Assembly: GCA_030848705.1 (NCBI GenBank)
Contig: JAUIZM010000015.1
Span: forward strand, 434,001-498,000
Direction of reading: 5' to 3'
DNA: 64,000 nt
Source of the DNA: Heracleum sosnowskyi
Lineage: Eukaryota > Streptophyta > Magnoliopsida > Apiales > Apiaceae
The notes beneath the pieces are model-generated. The model worked only from the letters and a program-made list of their open reading frames with translations, was not told the origin of the DNA and made no database searches. The number at the start of each line of letters is the position of its first letter. The stretch's first letter is position 1. This document shows, in pieces, positions 56,401 through 64,000 of this stretch. Made by a program: the position numbers and the translations under genes.

Positions 56401-56698
56401 TAATGGCTTCAAGCCTCTCTGGAGCAAAATTTCTTTTCTTTTGTTTCACTGTCTTCCTTTCTGGATCCACATTCAATTTGTGAGATATCAATTGGGGATC
56501 AATCCCTGGCATGTCGGCCGTTGTCCAAGCAAAAACGTCATTGTTTTCTTGAAGAAAAGACGTGAGTTTGCTCTTCAATGGTTCGGGCAGTAGTGCCCCA
56601 ATATAAGTCACCTTCTCTGGTTCTCCTGGGACTAGGGGAATTGGGACCAAGTCCTCAGCCGGTTTCCCCCTTCTGTCCTCGTTGTCGCTGATATTCAT
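53414..56698 (-). CDS. pol: Gypsy (Tat) pol: RT, RNase H, second RNase H, integrase (1094-codon open frame)
   Basis: RT with YVDD at residues 236-239 and PLPRIDALID/FMDGFSGYNQI motifs. The first RNase H (about 375-490) has LAVS where the catalytic Asp motif is expected, as is usual for the degenerate RNase H of Tat elements. The second, archaeal-type RNase H (about 525-650) keeps D532, E568, D594 and D644. Integrase zinc site H748, H755, C786, C789; core D818, D878, E914 with D-35-E spacing. No chromodomain is evident; it ends HASNLKVYYV. The ATG at 56698 is probably not the natural start: the same frame upstream reads VLPIEDM, and a G-run length change near 56716-56720 breaks it from the protease frame. 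The frame itself has no internal stop. Confidence 0.9.
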   Translation of the reverse strand: MNISDNEDRRGKPAEDLVPIPLVPGEPEKVTYIGALLPEPLKSKLTSFLQENNDVFAWTTADMPGIDPQLISHKLNVDPERKTVKQKKRNFAPERLEAIKQEVNKLLEAGFIEEIQFPEWLANPVMVKKANGKWRMCVDFTDLNDACPKDCFPLPRIDALIDATIGHEMLSFMDGFSGYNQIKMHKDDIANVSFITDFGVFCFLVMAFGLKNAGATYQRLVNKIFEHLIGKTMEVYVDDMLVKSLDKADHINHLREAFEVLRHHKMMLNPAKCAFGVGSGKFLGLMVSKRGIEANPDKIKAILDMEPPRTVKDVQKLTRRVAALGRFISKSGEKCLPFFKTLKKVKNFEWTTESQEAFEALKKYMAEAPLLAKPKPGETLYLYLAVSNTALGAVLIKEELKVQKPVYYVSKILHGAEINYSTIEKFALALIMASRKLRPYFQAHKIEVLTDQPLRNILHSPQVSGRLIKWAIELGEFDIKYKPRTAIKAQALADFMVECTIDNQEVEGQEVIVEDKKDQEMDFKEYWVLNFDGASKTKSSGAGLVLQSPDGFLIEYALKLDFPTTNNEAEYEALIAGLGLAGALRVKTLKVCGDSRLVVSQVNGEFEARDEVMAKYLKLVKAIMTQFDECYVEHIPREENIKADALSKFASSEIENYAGSVYFQVLKTPSINGKLVAPIDVGSCWMDPIKAHLETGWLPNDTSEARKLYVRALRYTLIEGLLYKKSFIIPYLKCLRPQEAELALKEVHEGICGQHLGGRALAHKVTRLGFYWPSILADAKSYVKKCERCQKHAPVVRQPPEMMTSINSPIPFAMWGMDILGPFLMASAQRKFLIVAIDYFTKWIEAKPLAKITTKQVMQFFWENVICRYGIPRVLVTDNGTQFNNDEFKKYCDENDIKLRFTSVAHPQANGQAEVANQIILDGLKKRVERSRNTWVDELLPILWAYRTTCKVTIGATPFLLAYGAEAVVPVEITHTSPRVEAYEPEENEEGLRLALDLIDEVRDEANAKIVEHQKKASFYYNLRVKERFFRQGDLVLRKIEASGVGQKGKLALNWEGPYRVKNVFGRGSFKLETLEGHEVPRTWHASNLKVYYV

Positions 56699-57858
56699 GT
56701 CTTCAATTGGGAGAACTTGCCCCCGGTTCCATCAGGCCTTAACGCGGCTACATAACAACTTCTAGCCATCTTTTGGTCTCCTCGTTCTTCACCAATCACA
56801 TTCCTTGTTGGGAACTTGATTTTTAGATGATAAGATGAGGCAACAGCCTTGAACGCATGAAGACCAGTCCTTCCCAGGATTGCATTGTAGGTTGAAGTCG
56901 CTTTTATAACTACGAAGTTCAACATCTGAGTAGACGTATTCATCCTTTGTCCCATAGTCATTGGGAGTTGGATAGTGTCTTCCACTTTTGATTCCACCCC
57001 GTTGAATCCGTATATAGGCATATTTGAGGGTGTTAACTGAGAGTCTGTGTAACCCATCTTGATAAAGGCATCGTGGAACAAGATATTCACTGAAGCTCCA
57101 TTATCAACCAAGACTCTTTTTGTTTCGGAGGTGCCTATCACAGGTATTATGACAAGTGGATCATCATGGGGGAACTTCACCCCTTCTAAATCTGAATCGT
57201 CAAAACCTATTGACACTTCTGTTCTGGCACGTTTCGGTGCTTCTCCAACCACAGTCATTACCTCTCGGGCATAAGCCTTTCTTGAGTTTCGGGAGGACCC
57301 AGCAGCAGTTGGCCCTCCGAATATCATGTTGATCACTGGCCCTCGGGGCTTGGGATTCCGATCTTGATCGTTGTCCCTTCTATCATAATCCTTCCTTTCA
57401 TAGTTCCCCCTTTGGCTCCCTTGGCTTCCATCCTTAGTGAACTTGCTGAGTTTTCCTCTTCGTATCAGAAACTCAATCTCATCTTTCAATTGTCTACAAT
57501 CATCGGTGTCATGACCGACTTCTTTGTGGAACCGACAAAACTGATTTTGGTTCCGTTTGGACAAATCAGCCCTCATTGGCTTTGGCCATTTGATATCTTC
57601 TTCCTTGGCTATCTCCATCAGAATTTGACTCCTGGGAGTATTCAATCTTGCATATTCTGTGAATTTTGGCCCAAAATTGCTTCTCTTGGGGGGAGAATCG
57701 GAGTTCTTTGATGTTCGGGGAAACTTTTCCTTGACGTCGAACTCCTGAGTTTCTTTTCTTTTCCTTGAGTTTCCACTACCGCCAGTAGTGGGTTCATATT
57801 TTCTCATACTTTCTTCAGCCTTGATATACTTTCCGGCCCTATCTTGGAGCTTCAACAT
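56695..57858 (-). pseudogene. Gypsy (Tat) gag C-terminus and protease, in a shifted frame
   Basis: 387 codons. A gag nucleocapsid knuckle CRFHKEVGHDTDDC (residues 108-121, Cys-His-His-Cys form) sits in a basic region, followed by an aspartic protease with VLVDNGASVNILF (D252) and ILGRTGLHAFKA. Both ends are frame breaks: at the start, one base in the CCCCC run near 57866-57870 separates it from gag; at the end, its TGA overlaps the pol ATG (ATGA at 56698-56695) because of a G-run change. These look like decay of one continuous gag-pro-pol frame, not separate genes. Confidence 0.8.
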
Positions 57859-59090
57859 GCTCTCGGGGGATGTTTAGCTAACGACCGTTTGAAGTGGTCA
57901 TCAGTGGTTCCTTGTTGCAGGGCTATCATAGCCACTCTGTCCTCTAAGTCCGGGACTTTTAAAGCCTCTCGAGTGAATCGATTGATGTAGTCCCTTAGGG
58001 CCTCATTCTGTCCTTGCCGGATTGCCATGAGTGATGCAGAACTTTTCTCATGCACCCTTCCACTAATGAACTGATTGATGAAAGCCTTGCTTAGTTCCTT
58101 GAATGACCCAATAGAGTTGGGAGGTAGACGGCTATACCAACGTTGGACCATGCCTGCCAAGGTTTGTGGAAACGCCCTACACTTGACCGCATCATTGGTT
58201 GGCTGCAACAACAGTGCATTGGAGAAGGTCCTTACATGATTTGCGGGATCTCCCGTTCCATCATAGGCTTTGATCAAAGGCATCTTAAACTTTCTGGATA
58301 TAGCCGTTTTCATGATGTCTTGAGTAAACGGTGGTGTAGGATCATCAGGATCTCCTAGGGGCAACAGAATACTAGGATCACCCCTTGGGGCTTCAGCCCT
58401 CTTGGTCCTTCTTGCCGGTGGATCCAAATTTATTATCGGGATCCCTTCAGTCGTTCGGCCCCGAGATTGAGCGGCCTCCTCTTCAGCAAGGAGTTTTTTG
58501 AGCCTTGCAGTCTCTGCCTCATGGGCTGCAAGTTTCTCCTTAGTAGTTTGGGGTGGCTCCCGATTTGTCTGGGAAGAACGTCTCCTTCTTGGGGCGAAAT
58601 CCTCCCCAGTTGTATAACCCTCATCCTCGGTGTATGGGCCAGAGTAATCTTAAATGAGAGGGGTCTGACGAGTTTGGGGTCCCAGACCTTGAATATAAGG
58701 GGGTACATATGCCTCATGGTATATTGGATTAGTTCCACTACCGCCCGCCATGGGTCGAGGGGGCATGCCATAGCTTGGCATCCCCAAAGTCTGATTCGCG
58801 TATTGAGGGAGATCAGTAGTATGGAGTTGAAGGCTCCTTGGTGCACTCATGAGCAGCGGGGATGTCGTGATTGGTTGCTGGTGAACGGTCTCTTGTGGAT
58901 TAGATCCATGAATGACCATCTGCAGGGGATTCGTCCCTTCAACCGAAATCGGGATTTCCGGTCCTTGAGTGTTGGTGGGGATATTCGCCCCTTGTGTGCC
59001 AGTAGTCGGCGGTGGCTGATCAGCCTCAGAGGTGATAGGGCGATCATCGGGAGTTTGAGTATCCCGAGCTGTTCTTCGTGTGTTTGCCAT
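57852..59090 (-). pseudogene. gag: Gypsy (Tat) gag with an in-frame TAA
   Basis: The ATG at 59090 lies only 33 nt inside the LTR. The frame runs through a Pro/Gln/Thr-rich N-terminal region to a TAA at 58652-58650, then stays open as an acidic-basic helical segment into the capsid-like retrotransposon gag domain (FTQDIMKTAISRKFKMPLIK, GTGDPANHVRTF, ALRDYINRFTREAL). It ends at a stop at 57852 caused by the C-run frameshift. One nonsense codon plus one frameshift make it non-functional. Confidence 0.8.
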
Positions 59091-59103
59091 GGTTGATGTT
59101 GTC

Positions 59104-59121
59104 TTCCCACAGACGGCGCCA
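59104..59121 (-). promoter_or_regulatory. Primer-binding site of the Tat element
   Basis: The minus strand reads TGGCGCCGTCTGTGGGAA two bases inside the LTR end. TGGCGCCG-type sites are common in plant gypsy elements; the exact tRNA was not determined. Confidence 0.8.
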
Positions 59122-59123
59122 AA

Positions 59124-59628
59124 TGTTATGGATTAAAAAACGAGCTTGTGTATTTAAAGCTAAGGTTTAATGAGCTTCGAGCTTTAATGGCTGCACTCGT
59201 GTTTCCGGACTAAATTAGTCCTCACAAGATGCCTACGTATCTCAATTAATGTTGAGAATCAAGCCAAAGACGTAGTTCTGATTGTAGGATCAGGGACCTT
59301 ATATAGGCGTCTGGAGCCTAGTATTTATGGTATGTTTAGGAGTCTTAGCGAATAAGTCTCCTTTTTGATATTGGATAAGCATTGTATTGCTTGCAGGATA
59401 AGTCTCTTCCTTGTCGATAAAGGTTATGACTCATTAATTGCCTTTAATTGGGATTCTGGATCCTTCTTTGACCAATTTGCCATAATTCGGACTCTTTTAA
59501 TGAGCTGTTTATTTTCCTTATTCATTAATTACGAAATTAATGAATAATTAGGGATTTGGGCATTAAATATCAAGCCTTTTCATTGGACCGTCAATTATAT
59601 TTCTATAATTACTTTTCTGACCATATCA
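59124..59628 (-). repeat. 5' LTR of the Tat element (505 bp)
   Basis: Plus-strand bounds TGTTATGG...CCATATCA give inverted termini. It is homologous along its length to 62182-62714 (for example ATGGATTAAAAAACG, CTTATATAGGCGTC, GGAATAAGTCTCCTTTTTGAT-like blocks), with many differences, so the two LTRs belong to one family but not to one recent insertion. Confidence 0.9.
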
Positions 59629-60085
59629 GTTATTATTACATACATTTTAACTTATAGTATACTATATGGTATTAATTCATGTAAATATTATATTAGCAAC
59701 AAAAAACTAAAAAGTTTTTTTCAAAAATACGATTTTTTTTTGCAAAAATTCATTTGTTTGATTTTATTTATTGCAAAAATGCGATTTTTCAATTTTTTTT
59801 TACAAAAATACGATTTTGCAACCTAATCAATTGTATGAAACTAAAATCAACGGCAATTAGTTTCCAGAAAAACGTAAAAATAAGTTGTATCTAGTTGCTT
59901 TTGGTTGCAAATCGTGAAAAAAAAGTTGCAATTAGTTGCTTCTAGTTGCAAACCGTTTTTTGCAAATATTTTAAAAATATAGTAGAACCGCGAATAGGTT
60001 TAAAGAGGATAGTATTTTTGATAATTTCTCAAAATTTAAATGTATCCAAGACTTACTTAATTTAAAAGCTATTTTACCTTTCATA
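59629..60085. other. AT-rich spacer
   Basis: Repeats of GCAAAAAT(A/G)CGATTTTT and AGTTGCTT(C/T)TAGTTGCAAA; no gene. Similar phrases occur near 51780-51985. Confidence 0.4.
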
Positions 60086-61460
60086 TCAATACTATTATAT
60101 AATAGACGAAACATTAAAAGTTTGGTTGGTCGGTATGGTACGTTGTGATTTTACTTAATTGCCCTTAATTAACTGTACTTCGTGTTTTGACTTAATTAAC
60201 CTTACTTATTAATAGAAATATATTATTAAATAATAATATTACCTATTTATAACCAATTACCCTTTTCACCTAAAATATATTATTTTTTCTATTTTTTCTA
60301 ACAAATTCCCCTACTTTTTCAAATATATCACGGGCAATTACTTTTTTTAACTAAAACATGTTAATTTTTCTATTTTTCCTTACTAAAACCCCTTCTTTTC
60401 CAAAAATATCACGGACAAACATTTAGTTATTTATTTTTAAAACTATTTTAATATTAATTATTTTTTAAAAGTTTACCTATTTTAACATGTCTACTTATTT
60501 TTCTTAACAAATGCAATTACTAAAAATATTAAAATATAAATAATCAAGTACCTATTTATAACAAATTACCTTTTCAGCTAAAACACATTATATATTTTTT
60601 CTAACAAAGTCCCTTCTTTTCTAAATATATCACGGGAAATTGTCTTTTATAATTTACTTTTTTCTATTTTTCTCACTAAAATCCCTTCTTTTTCCAAAAA
60701 TATCACAGGAAACCCTTTACTTATTTATTTTAAAACGTATTTAAATACTTTTAATTATTAAATTTTAAAACCTCATTTTTCAAAAATATCACGGGCATTT
60801 ACCTTTTTAAACTAAATATATGTTACATTTTTTTATTTTTTCTTACTAAAACCCCTCATTTTCAAAAATATAACGGGCAAACCCATATTTATTTATTTTA
60901 AAATCCGTTTTAATGTTTTTAATTAATTAAAAGTGTTTAGCTATTTTAACATGTCTACTTATTTTTTGCACAATTACAATTAATAAAATATTAAAATAAT
61001 AATAATAAAATAACTGTTACGCCATATTTTCAGTTACCTCAATTATCTCCCTAAATTCCCAATATTAATCTAATAATCATTAATTGCTTAACCACTAAGT
61101 AATATTATCTCTCTGAAACGAGGAAACAATCAATCTAAATCAATCAATTACTAAAAAATATTTCCAAACGATTCTTTCAAATCAGGAAAGAATCACAACG
61201 CTATTATAACTCTAAAAAGATAAAATCAATTTATCTCATGATATCCCTTAACAATCACAGGTACGCAGGCATCTTGGAATAGGATCCGACACATGTAACA
61301 AGTCGAGACACCTTTCAAGTCCAACCCCAATCATCCAAAAATCATAAATCCCCCTATTTTCATAATTCGTTATTCCAACAATCCCCGAAATTTGTTATCA
61401 CCCAATTCCTCGTTAACAATAACAATTAACAATCCCTGCATCGCACGGGTTTTAAGCTAG
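60086..61460 (+). mobile_element. Non-autonomous Helitron with both ends (1375 bp)
   Basis: The 5' end is TC (60086-60087), followed by AATACTATTATATAATAGACGAAACATT and preceded by A. The 3' end is an imperfect hairpin CCCTGCATCGCACGGG, then TTTTAAG and CTAG ending at 61460, followed by T. Insertion between A and T, TC start, hairpin and CTAG end are the Helitron hallmarks. The interior holds repeated AAAAATATCACGG(G/A)CAA and TTTTTCTTACTAAAACCCCT units. No coding capacity. Confidence 0.75.
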
Positions 61461-62181
61461 TACATTATTAATTTTTTAAATACTTAATCAATAATGCAAA
61501 ATTTCATAGCTTACCACAAAAAATCAATTAATCTATAATTAACTATACATTATATACTTTTTTTTGCTAGTTATACATTATATACTTTTATTATATTAAA
61601 AAGTACATTATTAAATTGAGTAAATTTAACAAAAAATGTATTTTTTGGTCATTAGGCTAATATGAGCCATCAACCTAAGTTACCTTATTTTCCAAACTTG
61701 AAACACTAGGGTAATAGCTAAACAAACTTGAAAACATTTTTTTCTTTGGGTCAGCTCACCAACATGAATGGTCCAGTCTAAATATAATTTCGACATTAGC
61801 ACCTGAAAGTCCTTTTATCCATATACAACGCTACATTGCTCTTATCTTATATGTTTAGATTTTAAATCTAAATATTATATTTAATATATAGCTTAGGATA
61901 GTCGAATTATTTTATTTTTATTATATAATAATATATAATTCGGATCGGATTTCTGTTGGCTTTGGGTGGCTCACATAGTTTGTTACCTTAGCAGCAAAAG
62001 GATAAGTTGGGTTGGAATCGAAAAGGTTTCGTGGAGTCCATAATTGCTCCAACAATATCATGAACTTGGGTGAGATTTCAATTTTTTAAAATATAGATTT
62101 CAAATATTTTAAAGTATATTGTAAAATTCAATAAATTTCAAAATTTTATAAAATCATTTAAATTCATTTTGTTCTTGCATG
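61461..62181. other. AT-rich spacer
   Basis: A short duplication TTATACATTATATACTTTTT occurs at about 61545-61590. No gene recognised. Confidence 0.4.
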
Positions 62182-62714
62182 TGTTATGGATTAAAAAACG
62201 TACTTGTAAATTTATTGCTAGGGTTTAAGAGCTTTCGAGCTTTAATGGCTGCTCTTGTGTTTCGTGACAAAATCGGTCCTCACAAGATGCCCACGTATCT
62301 CAATTAGTGCTGAAAATCAAGTCAAAAAACGTAGTTCTATTGTGAAGGATCAGGGTCCTTATATAGGCGTCAGGAGCCTCGTATTTAGAGTATGTTTAGG
62401 AGACTTAACGAATAAGTCTCCTTTTTGATAATGGATAAACATTGTATTTCTTGATGGACAAGTCTTTTCCTTGTTTTAGGATAAGCACCGTGACTCATTA
62501 TTTCTTTTAATTGGGATTCTGGATCCTTCTTTGAAGAATTTACCGTATTTTGGACTCCTTTCATGAGCCGTATATTTTCCCTATTTATTAATCACGAAAT
62601 TAATAAATAATTAGGGTTTCGGGCCTTGTTTATTGGGCCGTATTCTTGGACCAATCTGGGTCTAATTAATACGTCATTAATTGCACTTCTAGGGTTATTT
62701 TTCAGCCCATATCA
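62182..62714 (-). repeat. LTR of the second Tat-type element (533 bp)
   Basis: TGTTATGG...CCATATCA, homologous to 59124-59628. It may instead be a solo LTR if the PPT interpretation is wrong. Confidence 0.85.
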
Positions 62715-62928
62715 TTTGCCCCCAACTTCTAGGAAAATCTCTTTTGGATTATCGTAGAAGTTATTTTATTCGGGAGTTACGAAGTTCTCTTTCGTATTTT
62801 TCATTCTAGCTTGGTTCTGCGAACATACAGCTCTAAACCAATTTTTTTAATTTTCCCCAAAATGGGAATCAGGATTTTTCATCAATTCCCTGGAAAATAA
62901 TTCAGAATTTGAAAATCTGGTGTATTTT

Positions 62929-63086
62929 CGACCAGGATTCTGGTCGAATTCGACCTCACTTTTGACTCCTGGTCGAACACTTTCGACCAGGATTCTGGTC
63001 GAATTCGACCTAACTTTTGACTCCTGGTCGAACACTTTCGACCAGGATTCTGGTCGAATTTGACATGACTTTTGGCTCATGGTCGA
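62929..63086 (-). repeat. 55-bp hairpin-rich tandem repeat, left block
   Basis: Almost three units start at 62929, 62984 and 63039. Each contains CGACCAG-GATT-CTGGTCG, a perfect 7-bp inverted repeat, and the unit junctions form GGTCGAA-CACT-TTCGACC. The third unit is cut by the hAT MITE. Confidence 0.9.
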
Positions 63087-63811
63087 TAGGGATGGCAGAA
63101 AAATCCGATACGACGGATACCCGATCAGAAACCCGAAATTTTGGATTTACCGAACCCGATTTTTTGGATTTGGATTTGGATTTTATGTATACCGATCCAA
63201 AACCCGATCCGAAACCCGACATCCGATTCAAACCCGATCTGAATCCGAAACCCGAAAAATCCCGAATATATGTATATATTATATATTATATATATATAAT
63301 ATATCATATATATAATATTGTACTTAACAAAAATTTTACATAATATATTTGTATTTATATTAACATAAGAACATGTTTAATTGCATTGCATAGTACTTGT
63401 GGGATGCTTCTAGTGAATTGATGCATTGATGTTGCTTGTAGTTTATTACTTATCTTTTTAAAATTTGTAAACTATGCTGAATTATGATTCTGAGTCCTGA
63501 GATGTTGCTGAATTGAATATGCATTTGAATTGTTAATGTCTCAGTGATACACTAGTCTGTTATTCTAAAAATTTGGATTTAAATTTCGGGTTTCGGGTTT
63601 CAAATTAACTTTTCGGGTTTCAGGTATCCAAATCCAAATCTAATCCAAAATATTCGGGTTTCGGGTATACCCGAACCCGATCCGAAATCCATTAGATCGG
63701 GTTTGGATTTCGATTTTCGGGTTTGGATCGGGTTCGGGTTTGGATAAAATTTTCGGGTTTGGATTTGGATTTTGTCAAACCCGATCCGATCCGACCCGAT
63801 TGCCATCCCTA
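63087..63811. mobile_element. hAT-type MITE (725 bp)
   Basis: Terminal inverted repeats TAGGGATGGCA (63087-63097) and TGCCATCCCTA (63801-63811) are perfect over 11 bp. Flanking 8-mers ATGGTCGA and CTGGTTGA agree at 6 of 8 positions and derive from the CTGGTCGA of the host repeat, consistent with an aged 8-bp hAT target duplication. The subterminal regions are rich in AACCCGA/TCGGGTT motifs, as in common plant hAT MITEs. Open frames through these motifs are not genes. Confidence 0.85.
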
Positions 63812-64000
63812 CTGGTTGAACACTTTTGACCAGATTCTGGTCGAACTTTGATGTCATTTTGGTCCCTGGTCGAAGATAAATGCTATTTTGGCCCCTGGTC
63901 GAACACTTTCGACCAGGTTTCTGGTCGAAGATAAGTGTTATTTTGGCCCCTGGTCGAACACTTTCGACCAGGTTTCTGGTCGAAGATAAGTGTTATTTTG
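63812..64000 (-). repeat. 55-bp hairpin-rich tandem repeat, right block
   Basis: After the MITE the array resumes with a variant unit: GGCCCCTGGTCGAACACTTT, CGACCAGGTTTCTGGTCGAA, then GATAAGTGTTATTTT, again 55 bp, continuing to the window edge. Confidence 0.88.

Larger units (their letters stand above)
52430..59628 (-). mobile_element. Ty3/gypsy Tat-lineage retrotransposon, 3'-truncated and decayed
   Basis: On the minus strand: 5' LTR (59628-59124), PBS (59121-59104), gag (from 59090), protease, RT, gypsy-type RNase H, a second archaeal-type RNase H, integrase (ending 53414), and then an ORF on the opposite strand (52442-53104). Two RNase H domains before integrase and an antisense ORF after pol mark the Tat lineage. 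The gag-pol frame carries one nonsense codon and two single-base frameshifts. No LTR was found at the left side, so the 3' end is lost somewhere near 52430. Confidence 0.9.
62182..64000 (-). mobile_element. Second Tat-type gypsy element, 3' end only (runs off right edge)
   Basis: An LTR (62182-62714) is followed on its right by a sequence that reads AAGTTGGGGGCAAA on the minus strand directly before the LTR's TGATATGG, a plausible polypurine tract. This makes the LTR a 3' LTR with the body to the right on the minus strand. 62715-64000 is non-coding and contains tandem repeats, as seen in the 3' UTR of Tat/Ogre elements. The left flank GCATG (62177-62181) is the target duplication to seek at the far end. 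Confidence 0.6.

Noticed and set aside
56695..56698. ATGA overlap suggesting translational coupling of gypsy protease and pol
   Set aside because: The pol frame is open upstream of this ATG with a conserved-looking VLPIED segment, so the overlap is a by-product of a G-run frameshift.
62929..63086. Direct repeats considered as a CRISPR array
   Set aside because: Units are contiguous 55-bp tandem repeats without unique spacers, in a plant genome beside an LTR.
63010..63857. Frames rich in Asp-Pro-Lys-Pro or Gly-Phe-Gly repeats
   Set aside because: They arise from AACCCGA/TCGGGTT subterminal repeats of the hAT MITE.

Overview
This is nuclear DNA of a flowering plant, most likely a dicot. It contains two intron-rich single-copy plant genes (nuclear-encoded mitochondrial EF-Tu and a BPM-type MATH-BTB protein). 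The rest is AT-rich DNA with nested Ty1/copia, Ty3/gypsy, Helitron and MITE insertions. The species cannot be named from the sequence. No rRNA, tRNA, CRISPR or bacterial operon was seen.

Layout. 1-2243: 5' end (LTR, PBS, start of gag) of a Sirevirus-type copia element on the minus strand, inserted into the 3' part of a MULE-transposase-like gene (2244-2944). That gene converges on a small GRF zinc-finger gene (3287-3574, minus). 5582-11275: 12-exon mitochondrial EF-Tu gene. 12350-16379: 4-exon BPM gene with an upstream ORF. 16380-19900: AT-rich spacer with a ~200 bp tandem duplication, a MITE in a (TA)n tract and a Helitron 3' end.

19901-45526: a 25.6 kb nest. The outer element A is a Sirevirus-type copia with 5-bp target duplications (TATAT). 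It has an open gag, an open pol and a very large third ORF between pol and the 3' LTR. That ORF has its own TATA-type promoter region and is cut by one in-frame TAG lying inside an 11-bp perfect hairpin. The 3' LTR of A is split by element B (33059-44728, minus strand, target duplication GAAGC). B's two 1.5 kb LTRs are almost identical, but its 8.6 kb interior carries only scrambled, decayed pol fragments, so B looks like a recently mobile non-autonomous element. Its polypurine side holds a cluster of polypurine-tract-like motifs, a Sirevirus trait.

45527-51300: tandem or nested Helitron-like elements full of diverged internal repeats. 51273-51601: a short MITE. 52430-59628: a decayed Tat-lineage Ty3/gypsy element (minus) with one LTR, PBS, gag, protease, RT, two RNase H domains, integrase and a spliced antisense ORF; its 3' LTR is lost. 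60086-61460: a non-autonomous Helitron with both termini recognisable. 62182-64000: a related gypsy LTR bordering a 55-bp hairpin-forming tandem repeat that is itself split by a 725-bp hAT MITE.

Insertion order from nesting: the Helitron body is oldest, then copia element A, then element B. The most unusual points are the giant ORF3 of element A with its stop-codon hairpin and private promoter, and the coding-dead but young element B lying inside A.
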